From Piromyces finnis (Eukaryota; Neocallimastigomycota; Neocallimastigomycetes; Neocallimastigales; Neocallimastigaceae): a stretch of 64,000 nt of DNA. This document shows positions 54,745 through 64,000 of the stretch, one piece after another; position 1 is the first letter of the stretch; each line of letters starts with the position of its first letter. The translations under genes were made by a program, and so were the position numbers. The notes beneath the pieces are model-generated. The model searched no databases. It was not told where the DNA came from and was given only the letters and a program-made list of their open reading frames with translations. The stretch spans positions 1-64,000 of the forward strand of contig MCFH01000043.1 of NCBI GenBank assembly GCA_002104945.1, given 5' to 3'.

Positions 54745-55280
54745 TAAATTTAAAAAAAAAAAATCAGAAATACTAAGAGTTATAAAAAAAAAAAAAAAAA
54801 AAAAATCATTATTATAGTATTACAATAATTAATAAAACGGAAATCAAAACAAAATAAAATGGTAATAAAAGCAATAATATCAAAATCAATATATTGATAC
54901 TTTTATTAAATTTTTGATATAAAAAAAAAAAAATAAATAAATATATGTAATTAATATATAATTAATAATAATAAGTAAAAATAAAAACGGAATTTATAAA
55001 ATATTATAAATATTTATAAATGACTATTAAAAAAAAAAAAAAGTATTTATTTTTTACTTTATATATATACAAATTAAATAAAAAAATATTTAAAATGATG
55101 TTCTCATGTTGTTTTAATTTTTATGTTGGTTAATATTTTTTCGTATTTTATTATTAAATTAAAAAACATGTCCAAAATTTCTTTTAGAACTTGAATATTA
55201 TTATTTTATTCTTTTATTGACTATTATAATTAAATAAAAAAAAAATATTATCTGTGTCATTATTATTTTAGTACTTTTAG

Positions 55281-55316
<36 letters not shown>

Positions 55317-55901
55317 CAAGATGTTTCTACTTATAAAATTATAAATTACCACCAATCCACTCTATTCATAAAAGTCTTATTAGTTTTAATTTATTTTGAA
55401 ACAAAAATGAAACTATTCGTTTTTAAAATAAATTAAATGAATTGAGACATTTTATTTATTGATTTATTTTTCAACTGTAAATATATTCATTTTTAAGTAT
55501 TCATATATAATTTATAGCCTATATTTAATTTCGTAGTTAATTCTTCTAGTGATTTTAACTGTGTTTTATTTAATTTAATGCTTTATATACATATTTTTTT
55601 CATATTTTCATAAGTAGTGAAAATAAATATAAAAAATAAAAAGTATACCACAATAAATTTTTATGATTTTAATAACTTATTACTCTATAATTTTTCATTT
55701 GTGTTTAGTATTTTAATGTATTATTACCATACTATATGAAATATAATTAAAAAAAAAAAAAAAAGAAAGAATTGATAATTTAAATACATAAATTTATATT
55801 AGAGATCCAAATATATTTTTTGTTTAGTTATAGAACTTTATTTATTTTTATTATAAATTGATTTATTATTTTCTTTCTACTACATTAAATCTTTTTTTTT
55901 T
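54745..55901. other. Intergenic, convergent 3' ends
   Basis: AT-rich spacer between Vps27 (+) and the GH6 cellulase (-), with poly-A about 54784-54804 and poly-T about 55287-55312. No gene seen. Confidence 0.6.
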
Positions 55902-57305
55902 TTAATAAATTGGTGGATTGGCATTCTTAATTAATTGGACAAAGTAATCATGGAACCAGTCACCAGCATTACCAGCACCTGGTAAAGAGTCAGAATGGGC
56001 ACAAACTGGATCAGCATAGGCACCTTGAGAAGAACCATCAGAGTCACCTCCTGGCTTTAACCACATGTAAGCATCTAATAATGGCATGTTAACAGTATCT
56101 GGATCACCCTTTGGACGTTCACCAAAACCAGTACCAACAACATTACACCAAGTACCAGTACTGACTAAAGATGGAGCAACATCAACACCATTACGAGAGG
56201 TATCGACAATGAATTTCTTTCCATAAAGACCAACTCTTTGAAGAGCATTGTTAAGCTTTTGGTGGTAAGCATATTCATCTCTGGTAGATTGATAATTGGA
56301 AACATTAGTAGATAAACCACGAAGTTTTCCATTTGGAGCTTGGTCAACAATATCCTTAATAATTTGTGCAACTTCATCAGTATGAGAACCTAACCATCTA
56401 CCATGAGCAGCATCGATGTAGGCTTGGACATTGCTAAGAGAACCTAAGGTGTTAAGAGCATAAGCAATAGCTTGCTTGTGAAGATTGTGGACGTTCTTAC
56501 ATCTATCGTTACTTTGAGAAGTAATCATATTACCAAGAGTATCAGGTTCAATAACAACAACAATCTTACTTTCTGGATGACTCTTGAAACCATTGAGGAC
56601 TCTGTTAACATATTGTTGATATTCACTAATGTTTTGGGCACCACCTTGAGAAGCGTAACTGTTACAATCACGAGTTGGAATCCAATAAAGAATAAAGACG
56701 GCAGTTTGGCTACCAGCTTGGCTAAGATGCCATGAAACAGATTCTGGAGCCTTATCCCAAGATAACCAAATGGCAGTTGGAATATCTTGAACTTTTTGAG
56801 CTTTAGATCTTAATTCACCACTTAACTTGTTGATAGAAGTTTGAACACGGTCCTTACGATCTTGATTACAGTAAATTTGGTTGTTGAAAAAGTTGCTTGG
56901 ATCACCATTATTGTTGTTGTTATTATTATTGTTGTTGTTATTGTTGTTATTGTTGTTATTGTTGTTGTTGTTGTTGTTACTGTTTGAGCAAGAACTTGGA
57001 AGACCACACCAGTTACCATTTTCAATACCCCATTTACCGTCTTGGTCTTCGTAGACAGAATTACAATGACTACAGCATTGATAACCAAGAGCATTGAATT
57101 TACAATAACCATTGTTGTTATTGTTGTTGTTGTTGTTACATTTGTAGTCTTGGATTAAACACCAATTGTTATTTTCAACACCCCATTTACCATCATTATC
57201 AGTGTAATAAACTTGACCACAGTTGTTACAACATGGATAATTTGGATGGCAAGAGGATGCAAGAGCACCAACAGCAAATAAAGAAATAAGACTTAAGTAT
57301 TTCAT
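55902..57305 (-). CDS. cel6: GH6 cellobiohydrolase with two N-terminal dockerins (CBM10 type)
   Basis: One exon, 467 residues. A signal peptide covers about 1-17 (MKYLSLISLFAVGALA). Two fungal dockerins follow: about 19-56 and 68-106, each with paired cysteines and DGKWG(V/I)EN-NWC. They are joined by a short Asn linker and linked by about 25 asparagines to a GH6 catalytic domain from about 134. GH6 enzymes release cellobiose from the non-reducing ends of cellulose with inversion. Visible landmarks are YWIPTRDC, whose Asp (213) is the catalytic acid position of Trichoderma Cel6A; VVVIEPDTLGN (253-255); YIDAAHGRWLG; KPGGDSDG (423); and WFHDYFVQLIKNANPPIY at the end. Dockerins bind scaffold proteins of the secreted fungal cellulosome. 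GH6 enzymes in anaerobic fungi are generally ascribed to early bacterial or fungal origins; that is literature, not shown here. Confidence 0.97.
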   Translation of the reverse strand: MKYLSLISLFAVGALASSCHPNYPCCNNCGQVYYTDNDGKWGVENNNWCLIQDYKCNNNNNNNNNGYCKFNALGYQCCSHCNSVYEDQDGKWGIENGNWCGLPSSCSNSNNNNNNNNNNNNNNNNNNNNNNNNGDPSNFFNNQIYCNQDRKDRVQTSINKLSGELRSKAQKVQDIPTAIWLSWDKAPESVSWHLSQAGSQTAVFILYWIPTRDCNSYASQGGAQNISEYQQYVNRVLNGFKSHPESKIVVVIEPDTLGNMITSQSNDRCKNVHNLHKQAIAYALNTLGSLSNVQAYIDAAHGRWLGSHTDEVAQIIKDIVDQAPNGKLRGLSTNVSNYQSTRDEYAYHQKLNNALQRVGLYGKKFIVDTSRNGVDVAPSLVSTGTWCNVVGTGFGERPKGDPDTVNMPLLDAYMWLKPGGDSDGSSQGAYADPVCAHSDSLPGAGNAGDWFHDYFVQLIKNANPPIY

Positions 57306-58099
57306 TTTTTTTTTAACTTTTTATTTTTTATTATTATTATTATTATTTTTTTTTTTTTTGAAGGTTTTTTTTTTATTTTTAATAATTAAAAAAATTCAAC
57401 CAGTGAATTTTACTAATATTTAATTTGCAAGCAAATTAATTTTTAAAGAATATAAAAATTTAAAGGAAATTCAAGTTTTTATATACAATTCATGAAATTA
57501 AGAAATTTTTTGAATAATAAAAATGATCTAAATTAGTTAGTGTAGATAGTTTCGTACAGAAAAAATTGTACTACGTTAGTATGGGTCATCTTTATTATCT
57601 TTATTCATTTATATAAATTTTATATATTGTTATTATATATGTCAAAGGTTAGAGATTTTTCTTTTTATAGTTTAAGTTAGCTATTACACAAAATGCCAAT
57701 AAATAAGTAAATCTTTTAATTTTGTGTGACTTGACCAAAAATAGAATAAAAAATAAAAAATAAAGTTTTACTAAAATATTGTATATTATGTATTTTAATA
57801 TTGTAAAAATCGCTAATCATTTAATTAGAAGGAAAATAAACCAATAATACCTTTAATAAACGAAAATCTTTATTTATACCAAAGCTTTAAAGAATAAAAT
57901 TTATGAGGTATTAAAAGAAAAAGTATCTTCTTTTTTTTTTTCTTAAAATTAAAAACTAGAAAAAAAAAATAAAATAAAATATAAAATACTAAACATTATT
58001 TTCTATTATTATATTATATAGAAATATGTTCTTTAGATCAATAAAGCTTCAATAATAAAAGACAATTAATCTTATTCATCAGATGATAAAATAAGTGAT
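57306..58099. other. Upstream region of the cellulase gene
   Basis: Likely promoter of the minus-strand GH6 gene, bordered on the right by the LTR. Poly-A/T and ATT repeats touch the start codon. TATATAA-like elements occur near 57607-57640. No known regulator site is recognised. Confidence 0.5.
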
Positions 58100-59374
58100 T
58101 TGTGAGTAACTAACACTACATAATAATATAATGCCACAATTTTCTTTTTTTAATTTCCATTATTCTATTTTGATCTATAGAAAAAGTTACTACTACCAAT
58201 AATAAAAGCAATTTAGAATTGCAGTTGTTGTATACAAATACTAGTTAATATATTAAAGGGAAATAAATAATATTAACAACCAAAAGAATTAAATTAAATT
58301 TATATTATTAATTTATTACATTGTTCTACAAACCCATCAATTTATGTATTTGTATTAATTTAATGTATTTGTATTAAATATTTAGTGGTCTAGAATCAAG
58401 CCACAAATTGTATATAAGAAAGAAAATTTTTCATGTATTTTAATGTAAAAGTATAAAATTTAAAACAGATTTCATACTTAAAACAAAACAATTTTTATTA
58501 ACACAAAAATAAAAAAATAAAACATTAAATTTTTATTTTAAGAAAACATTTTATTTAAACTCTTAAAAATATTATTAGCTATATAATAGTTAATAATTAA
58601 AAAATTGAAAATAACAATTACATCGATTCAATTTGTAAAAGTTTTAAAATTTAAAACAGATTATAAAATTTTTTTTTTTTACAATAAAACAAAAACACAA
58701 TAAAATAAAAAATTAAAAACAAAAACGAAATTTATTTATATTCTTTTTTCTTTTTATTAGTTCTTATTTAGTTATTAACTAAATTATAGTCAATAACAAT
58801 TACATCGTTTAACTATGAAATTTTACATGTATTTATATTTTTTACAAATTATATTTTAATATACTATTCTATTTAATTATACATATATTCAATATAAAAT
58901 AAACAAAACTAATTTAATACTAATTTAATTAAATAATAAAATAATAAAACTAAACTAAAACTAATTAAATACACTTTTGATTCAATTTGAGTAAACTACA
59001 AATTGAATACAGTCCATGTATTACCTATATATTAATTAAATATTAATAATACTATTTATTATATATTTACTATTAAAAAATACTAATTTAAAACTACGCT
59101 AAAGTTATTAAACTATTTTTAATTAAATAAGAACTTTTTAAGATTTAATTTGAATATTTAAAATATTTAAATTTAATTATCCATTAATTTAAATATTTAT
59201 CCAAATTTCATTTCCAATTTTGATATTTTAAAATTAATATTTATTTAATTATTCCTTAAAATTTATATAATAAATTTTATAAATAAATAATTTTTCATTA
59301 AAATATCAAAATTATTATTTAATAATTATTAATTAATTATTAAATAATTTAAAGATATATATTATATCTTTACA
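58100..59374 (-). repeat. 3' LTR of the Ty3/gypsy element (outer end uncertain)
   Basis: On the minus strand, the sequence after the pol stop has a purine-rich AAAGGGCGAGAT and then TGTAAAGATATAAT, a TG start typical of an LTR, at 59374. The outer end is not defined because the second LTR is outside the window; similarity to the 44.6 kb fragment carries it to at least about 58130. Inside are two imperfect direct copies of about 180-190 bases: GTATAAAATTTAAAACAGAT at 58449 and a similar stretch near 58640, and CAATAACAATTACATCG near 58610 and 58793. The LTR is far more AT-rich than the coding part. Confidence 0.7.
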
Positions 59375-59386
59375 ATCTCGCCCTTT
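59375..59386 (-). other. Polypurine tract of the retrotransposon
   Basis: AAAGGGCGAGAT on the minus strand, immediately before the LTR's TG. This is the usual place where plus-strand DNA synthesis of an LTR element is primed. Confidence 0.6.
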
Positions 59387-59406
59387 AAAGTCGAGCTCCT
59401 GCGAGA

Positions 59407-62400
59407 TCATTTCTTTGAAGGAATATCAATTACAAATGGTTGATATCTATGTTTGATCATACCATTGTTATTCCTTGTATAGACTTGATCTTGACTTTCT
59501 TTTCTAGACTTTTTATTTTTTCTATAAAATTCTTGGATCAATTGTACATCTGTAATTTGATCTTCCGGGATCCAAGTATTTTCGTCAAGATTTTTCCATG
59601 TCATCAAGAAAGATTTCTTTCCATGATAATTTCTTTCTTGAATAATCTTATCAGGAATCCTATCAATAGTATCAGTAGTTAACTTAACATTTTTTCTTTT
59701 ATTCATTACTGATCTATTTACAAATTCATTTTCGTTATAAGGTTCCAATAACGAAACATGAAAAACAGGGTGGCAACGTAAATTGTTTGGTAGTTTTAAT
59801 TCAAATGCTAAAGGGCTTACCTTCTTGATTATTTCAAAAGGTCCAAGCATTTGATCAGCAAGTTTTCTTTTGATATTTTTATTTGAAGGATTAATACCTT
59901 TTAATAACCAAACTTTTTTACCAACTTCGAAATCTGGGGATTCCATTCTCTTTTGATCAGCATACTTTTTGTAGGTTTCTTTTGCTTGATCAAGATTTAC
60001 TTTTAAAAATTTAATGTTTTCATTAATATCCAAAATTCTTTGTTCAGCTCTATTTGGTCTATTCGCTGAAGGGATTTCAGGGTTAAATTTTGGATTGAAC
60101 CCATAATTAGCGAAAAACGGAGATTGGTTGATTGATTGCTGTAAAGTATTGTTATAAGCAAATTCAGCAAAAGGTAACAAGTCAACCCAATTATTCTGTT
60201 TTTCGTTAATAAAACAACGGAGATATTGTTCCAATATCCCGTTTACCCTCTCCGTTTGACCATCAGTTTCAGGATGGTTTGCAGTAGAAAAAGCAAGTTT
60301 AATATTTAACAAATTACATAAACGATTCCAAAAGTCTGAGGTAAATTGAGTACCTCGATCAGAAATGATGGAATCAGGAAAACCATGTAATTTAAAGATA
60401 TTGTTAACAAAAACATCAGCTGCTATAGAAGCAGTAGGCAAACATCTTAAAGGAATAAAATGAGCCATTTTTGTTAACCTATCAACTATAACCATAATGG
60501 TAGTCATGTCTTTGGATTTAGGAAGCTCGACAATAAAATCCATTGACAATTCCGACCAAGCTCTATTAGGTGTGGAAAGAGGAGAAAGCAAACCATATGG
60601 TTTATGTCTTGGAACTTTAGCTTTACAACAAGTTTCGCAAGACTTTATAAACTTTTTAACATCATAACTAAACTTTGGCCACCAAAAATTTCTACTAATT
60701 AATTCAATAGTTTTATTAACACCAAAGTGACCAGCAGAAATAGAATCATGATGTAATTCTAAGACCCTAGTTCTTAGTGAAGAAGGAACATAAATTAAAT
60801 TATCATAAAGTAAAAATCCTTCTTTATCAATTTTAACTTTATTAATATTCCTAATCGGAGGGGACGAAGAATTTTTATCATTAAGAAATACACAAACTTT
60901 ATTATATAAATCATCATTTTTTAAGGAACATAGAATAGAATTAATTAAAGAATCATCTTTATTAAAAGAATTAATTACATTACATGAAATAAAATTACAA
61001 CTAAAATTACTACATTCAATATTTTCATTAATCCTATCATTATTATAAATATTACAGATATGATCACTACGTCTGGATAACAAATCAGGTTTACCAGACT
61101 TTTTTCCAGCTCTATAAATTAACTTAAAATCAAATCTTGATAAAAATTCATACCATCTTATCTGTCGTTGTGAGAACATCTCAGGCTTTCTTGGAAAGGT
61201 TAAATTCTTATGATCAGTATAAATAATGAACTGATGCTTTGCACCTTCCAGATAATGCCTCCATTCTTCAAGAGCCACTTTGATAGCGAGCAACTCTTTA
61301 TCATAAATTTGATAGTTCCTTTGAGACTTGGTTAAGCTAGATGAAATAAAAGCAATAGGGTGCAATTGCCCTTCAAATTCTTGTGAAAGAATTGCACCGA
61401 CAGCAAAGTTACTAGCGTCAGTCTCAACAATAAAAGGTTTGTTGCTATCAGGGTTCATTAAGATAGGAGCTGAAGTAAAAGCCTTTTTAAGTGTAACAAA
61501 TGCATTTTGACACTCAGAAACCCAATTAAAAGGAACATTTTTCCTAGTAAGTTTGTGTAGAGGACTAGCAATTTTCGCAAAGTCTTTAATAAAAATTCTA
61601 TAATAATTACATAATCCAATAAAGGATTGAACTTCTTTAACGTTTGTAGGAACAGGCCAGTCGAGGATAGCTTTAACTTTATCTCTATCCATTTTCAGAC
61701 CATCTTTGGATAATACATAACCAAGGAAAGTGGTTTCTGAAACATCAAACTCACACTTCTCTAACTTAACATATAAATTATTTTCTAATAATTTTTTCAA
61801 TACTTTTTTAACATGTTCATGATGTTCTTCTAGGCTATTTGAATATATTAGAATATCATCAATATATGATATAGCAAAATCATCTAAATAATCACTAAGG
61901 ACATCATTTATGAAATGTTGAAACGTAGCTGGTGCATTCTTTAAACCAAAAGGCATGACGAGATATTCAAAATGCCCATATCTTGTTCTAAAGGCAGTTT
62001 TGTATTCATCACCCTCTTTGATTCTAACTAAATTATAAGCAGACTTTAAGTCCAACTTAGTAAAGTATTTTGCACCTTTCACTCTATCCAATAAGTCACC
62101 AATTAACGGAAGAGGATATGAATTTCTAATTGTCATGTCATTAAGTTTCCTATAATCAACGCAAAGTCTTAATGACCCATCTTTCTTTTTGACAAATAAA
62201 ACTGGTGCTCCGGCAGGAGATGAAGATTTCCTAATGAAACCTTTTTCTAAATTTTCATTGATATAATTTTTTAATTCATCTCTCTCTGCCTCAGTTAAAG
62301 GATAAAGAGGACCATAAAACAAGTTAGCATTATCCTTTAATCGGATTTCACAATCGTATTCACGATGTGGAGGTAAAATATTACAATTCCTTTCATTAAA

Positions 62401-64000
62401 AACCTCTTTAAATAATAAATATTGTTTTGGAATTTCAATAGATTTTTTATCTTTATTCAAATTATCACTTTCACTTTTACATTTATTAATAATATTACAA
62501 AATAAATCATAACAGTTACTAACTGAATTTAATACACGAGAATTATTATTATTACACACGTTTTTTGAAAATGAGTACTGTTTTGGTCCAGTGACCGAAT
62601 TATTATCTTTATTTAAATTTTCATCAATACAATTAATGTTATTACATATACATTTAAAATTACAATTATTATCATTATTTAAACTATTACTAAATTTAAT
62701 TTTATTAAAACTATCTAGGTTACTAATGGTTTTGACGGAGGTTCTACGGCCTCTAATACTTAAAGTTTCTTCATCATCACTGGAGTCGCTATAAGAGTAT
62801 TCATAATGATTGTATGAACCAAGTTCACTATAAGAGGATTGATCATCTTCATCATCTTGAATAACTTCTTTTCCTTTTCTTGATGATATTTTTTCTTTCT
62901 TGGTTTCCTTTGTGCTACTCTTGTTCTTTCTTCTTCCCACATTACAATGTCTGGCACAGTATGTAGAGCTAAATGCAATTTTGGAAGAATCGTGGTAGTA
63001 AACAGGGCAATGTTTTTCAATCCAAGGTACACCAAGAATTATATCAACTTCAGGAATTCTAAGTGCATATAATTGAATGACTTCGTAATGATTTCTCAAA
63101 CGAAGGATGCACTTTTCGGATTCCTTTTTCACGGTAGATGTACCTTGCCCTAAACCAGAAACCTTGAAAGATTCAGCAATATTTGAAAGTTTAATATTAT
63201 TGATTCGGGCGAACTCGGGGTGGATGAAATTAAGATCGGAACCAGAATCAATAAGTACCTTAGCTTTGACTTCATCAATATCATTGGTTTTGATATAAAA
63301 ATCAATAATATTTTTCTTTTCACCTTTATGAATTTCGAATATGTTTGAAGTTCCCTTGGGATTAAGATTATCCTTTTTAATTTTCTTGATTGAAGGGCTA
63401 GCTTCGTCTTCTGAATAGCATCTCTTGATAATTTTTACATTTTTTGGTTTCTTTTTGTTTGGACAATTGAATTGAAAGTGTCCAGACTTTCCACAAGTAA
63501 AGCAAACTCCATTCTTCTTAGCCTCAGTGCGATTTATTTTATTTTCGTCATAATTACTTCTATGAGGAGGGAAGTAATTAACCTTTCTTTGACCTAAACT
63601 GATCCTATATAAATCCACATCCATAGGATCATTTTGGTTATAATTTCTTCGGTCTTGATGCGTCATGTAATATTCACTGATATCATTTCTCTTAGTAAGA
63701 TTTTCAATACTAAGGACATCAGAATAAAGACGCTCTAATTGAGAGGGATTTGGATTCACTACAGCTAAATGTTCACGCATTTTCGGATGTAATCCCTTTG
63801 TGAACATGTATATTTTAGCTGCTTCATTAAAATTCGAATTTTGGCTAACGCGTTGGAATTCGTTAATGTATTCGAACACCTTGCCAAATTTTCTTTGTTT
63901 AATGTTGCAAAGTCTTCCATTTGCAACAATCGTATCATTATTCGGATCCCCGAAATTGGTACGAAGAGCAGCAATAAACTGATCATAGTTTCTTAGAACG
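59407..64000 (-). CDS. Ty3/gypsy chromovirus Gag-Pol, single frame, 5'-truncated by the window edge
   Basis: About 1,530 codons are open from the right window edge to TGA at 59407 with no stop or frameshift. In order: Gag capsid part; zinc knuckle CFTCGKSGHFQFNC (C-X2-C-X4-H-X4-C); aspartic protease LIDSGSDLNFI; reverse transcriptase with YIDDILIYS; RNase H with ETDASNFAVGAIL; integrase with an H-H-C-C finger (near 60.7 kb) and the D-D-E core (MDFIVELP, ISDRGTQF, PETDGQTERVN); and a C-terminal chromodomain (LMTWKNLDENTWIPEDQ). The chromodomain puts it among the chromoviruses, which target insertion to marked chromatin. Gag and Pol share one frame. A low-complexity Asn/Cys-rich stretch between protease and RT (about 62.4-62.75 kb) is more like host sequence. 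The lack of damage suggests recent activity. Coding GC is clearly above the surroundings. Confidence 0.96.
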   Translation of the reverse strand, partial: VLRNYDQFIAALRTNFGDPNNDTIVANGRLCNIKQRKFGKVFEYINEFQRVSQNSNFNEAAKIYMFTKGLHPKMREHLAVVNPNPSQLERLYSDVLSIENLTKRNDISEYYMTHQDRRNYNQNDPMDVDLYRISLGQRKVNYFPPHRSNYDENKINRTEAKKNGVCFTCGKSGHFQFNCPNKKKPKNVKIIKRCYSEDEASPSIKKIKKDNLNPKGTSNIFEIHKGEKKNIIDFYIKTNDIDEVKAKVLIDSGSDLNFIHPEFARINNIKLSNIAESFKVSGLGQGTSTVKKESEKCILRLRNHYEVIQLYALRIPEVDIILGVPWIEKHCPVYYHDSSKIAFSSTYCARHCNVGRRKNKSSTKETKKEKISSRKGKEVIQDDEDDQSSYSELGSYNHYEYSYSDSSDDEETLSIRGRRTSVKTISNLDSFNKIKFSNSLNNDNNCNFKCICNNINCIDENLNKDNNSVTGPKQYSFSKNVCNNNNSRVLNSVSNCYDLFCNIINKCKSESDNLNKDKKSIEIPKQYLLFKEVFNERNCNILPPHREYDCEIRLKDNANLFYGPLYPLTEAERDELKNYINENLEKGFIRKSSSPAGAPVLFVKKKDGSLRLCVDYRKLNDMTIRNSYPLPLIGDLLDRVKGAKYFTKLDLKSAYNLVRIKEGDEYKTAFRTRYGHFEYLVMPFGLKNAPATFQHFINDVLSDYLDDFAISYIDDILIYSNSLEEHHEHVKKVLKKLLENNLYVKLEKCEFDVSETTFLGYVLSKDGLKMDRDKVKAILDWPVPTNVKEVQSFIGLCNYYRIFIKDFAKIASPLHKLTRKNVPFNWVSECQNAFVTLKKAFTSAPILMNPDSNKPFIVETDASNFAVGAILSQEFEGQLHPIAFISSSLTKSQRNYQIYDKELLAIKVALEEWRHYLEGAKHQFIIYTDHKNLTFPRKPEMFSQRQIRWYEFLSRFDFKLIYRAGKKSGKPDLLSRRSDHICNIYNNDRINENIECSNFSCNFISCNVINSFNKDDSLINSILCSLKNDDLYNKVCVFLNDKNSSSPPIRNINKVKIDKEGFLLYDNLIYVPSSLRTRVLELHHDSISAGHFGVNKTIELISRNFWWPKFSYDVKKFIKSCETCCKAKVPRHKPYGLLSPLSTPNRAWSELSMDFIVELPKSKDMTTIMVIVDRLTKMAHFIPLRCLPTASIAADVFVNNIFKLHGFPDSIISDRGTQFTSDFWNRLCNLLNIKLAFSTANHPETDGQTERVNGILEQYLRCFINEKQNNWVDLLPFAEFAYNNTLQQSINQSPFFANYGFNPKFNPEIPSANRPNRAEQRILDINENIKFLKVNLDQAKETYKKYADQKRMESPDFEVGKKVWLLKGINPSNKNIKRKLADQMLGPFEIIKKVSPLAFELKLPNNLRCHPVFHVSLLEPYNENEFVNRSVMNKRKNVKLTTDTIDRIPDKIIQERNYHGKKSFLMTWKNLDENTWIPEDQITDVQLIQEFYRKNKKSRKESQDQVYTRNNNGMIKHRYQPFVIDIPSKK

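Noticed and set aside
57560-57590. Small palindrome GTACA-N8-TGTAC upstream of the cellulase gene
   Set aside because: Five-base arms are too short to claim as a regulator site without copies at other cellulase genes.

Overview
The window looks like a chromosomal piece of an anaerobic gut fungus (Neocallimastigomycota: the Neocallimastix / Piromyces / Anaeromyces / Orpinomyces group). Three things point there. The base composition is extremely AT-rich, with homopolymer tracts and ATT/AAT microsatellites around the genes. Introns are short and AT-rich with GTAAGT-like donors. A secreted GH6 cellulase carries two fungal dockerins (CBM10 modules) joined by polyasparagine linkers, a combination typical of these fungi. 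The genus cannot be fixed from sequence alone.

Layout, left to right. 1-2777 (+): 3' part of a NELF-B/COBRA1 homologue, with a 0.4 kb ATT microsatellite in one intron. 4075-5473 (-): Nab2/ZC3H14-type poly(A)-binding protein. 5.5-10.6 kb: AT-rich desert with two recent tandem duplications. 10597-12661 (+): seven-TM receptor fused to an RGS domain. 13439-14020 (+): DUF1648 membrane protein of bacterial type. About 15.5-16.7 kb (+): SAGA deubiquitinase-module subunit Sgf11 with two microexons. 17640-19333 (-): fibrillarin. 19.3-24.3 kb: second desert. 24276-29797 (+): Munc13/Ync13-like protein with two C2 domains and MHD regions. 31988-41049 (+): disordered ~2,941-residue Asn/Lys/Glu-rich protein with a cluster of SUMO-interaction-like motifs. 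41374-42555 (-): unknown membrane protein. 45944-46516 and 48593-49339 (+): two paralogous 12-cysteine proteins with GPI-signal-like tails, one carrying a collagen-like Gly-X-Y insert; an unusual A-B-A'-B' double inverted repeat lies between them. 51633-54744 (+): Vps27/Hrs (ESCRT-0). 55902-57305 (-): GH6 cellobiohydrolase with two dockerins. About 58.1-64.0 kb (-): Ty3/gypsy chromovirus with its 3' LTR and a single gag-pol frame open to the window edge; a diverged LTR fragment lies near 44.6 kb.

Functionally the window mixes nuclear housekeeping (NELF-B, Nab2, Sgf11, fibrillarin), membrane traffic and signalling (Munc13-like, Vps27, 7TM-RGS), surface and secreted proteins (Cys-rich pair, cellulase) and a retroelement. 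There is no operon logic; each gene has its own context. Gene models were joined by hand: every listed intron has GT/AG ends and keeps the reading frame. No tRNA, rRNA or CRISPR array was recognised.
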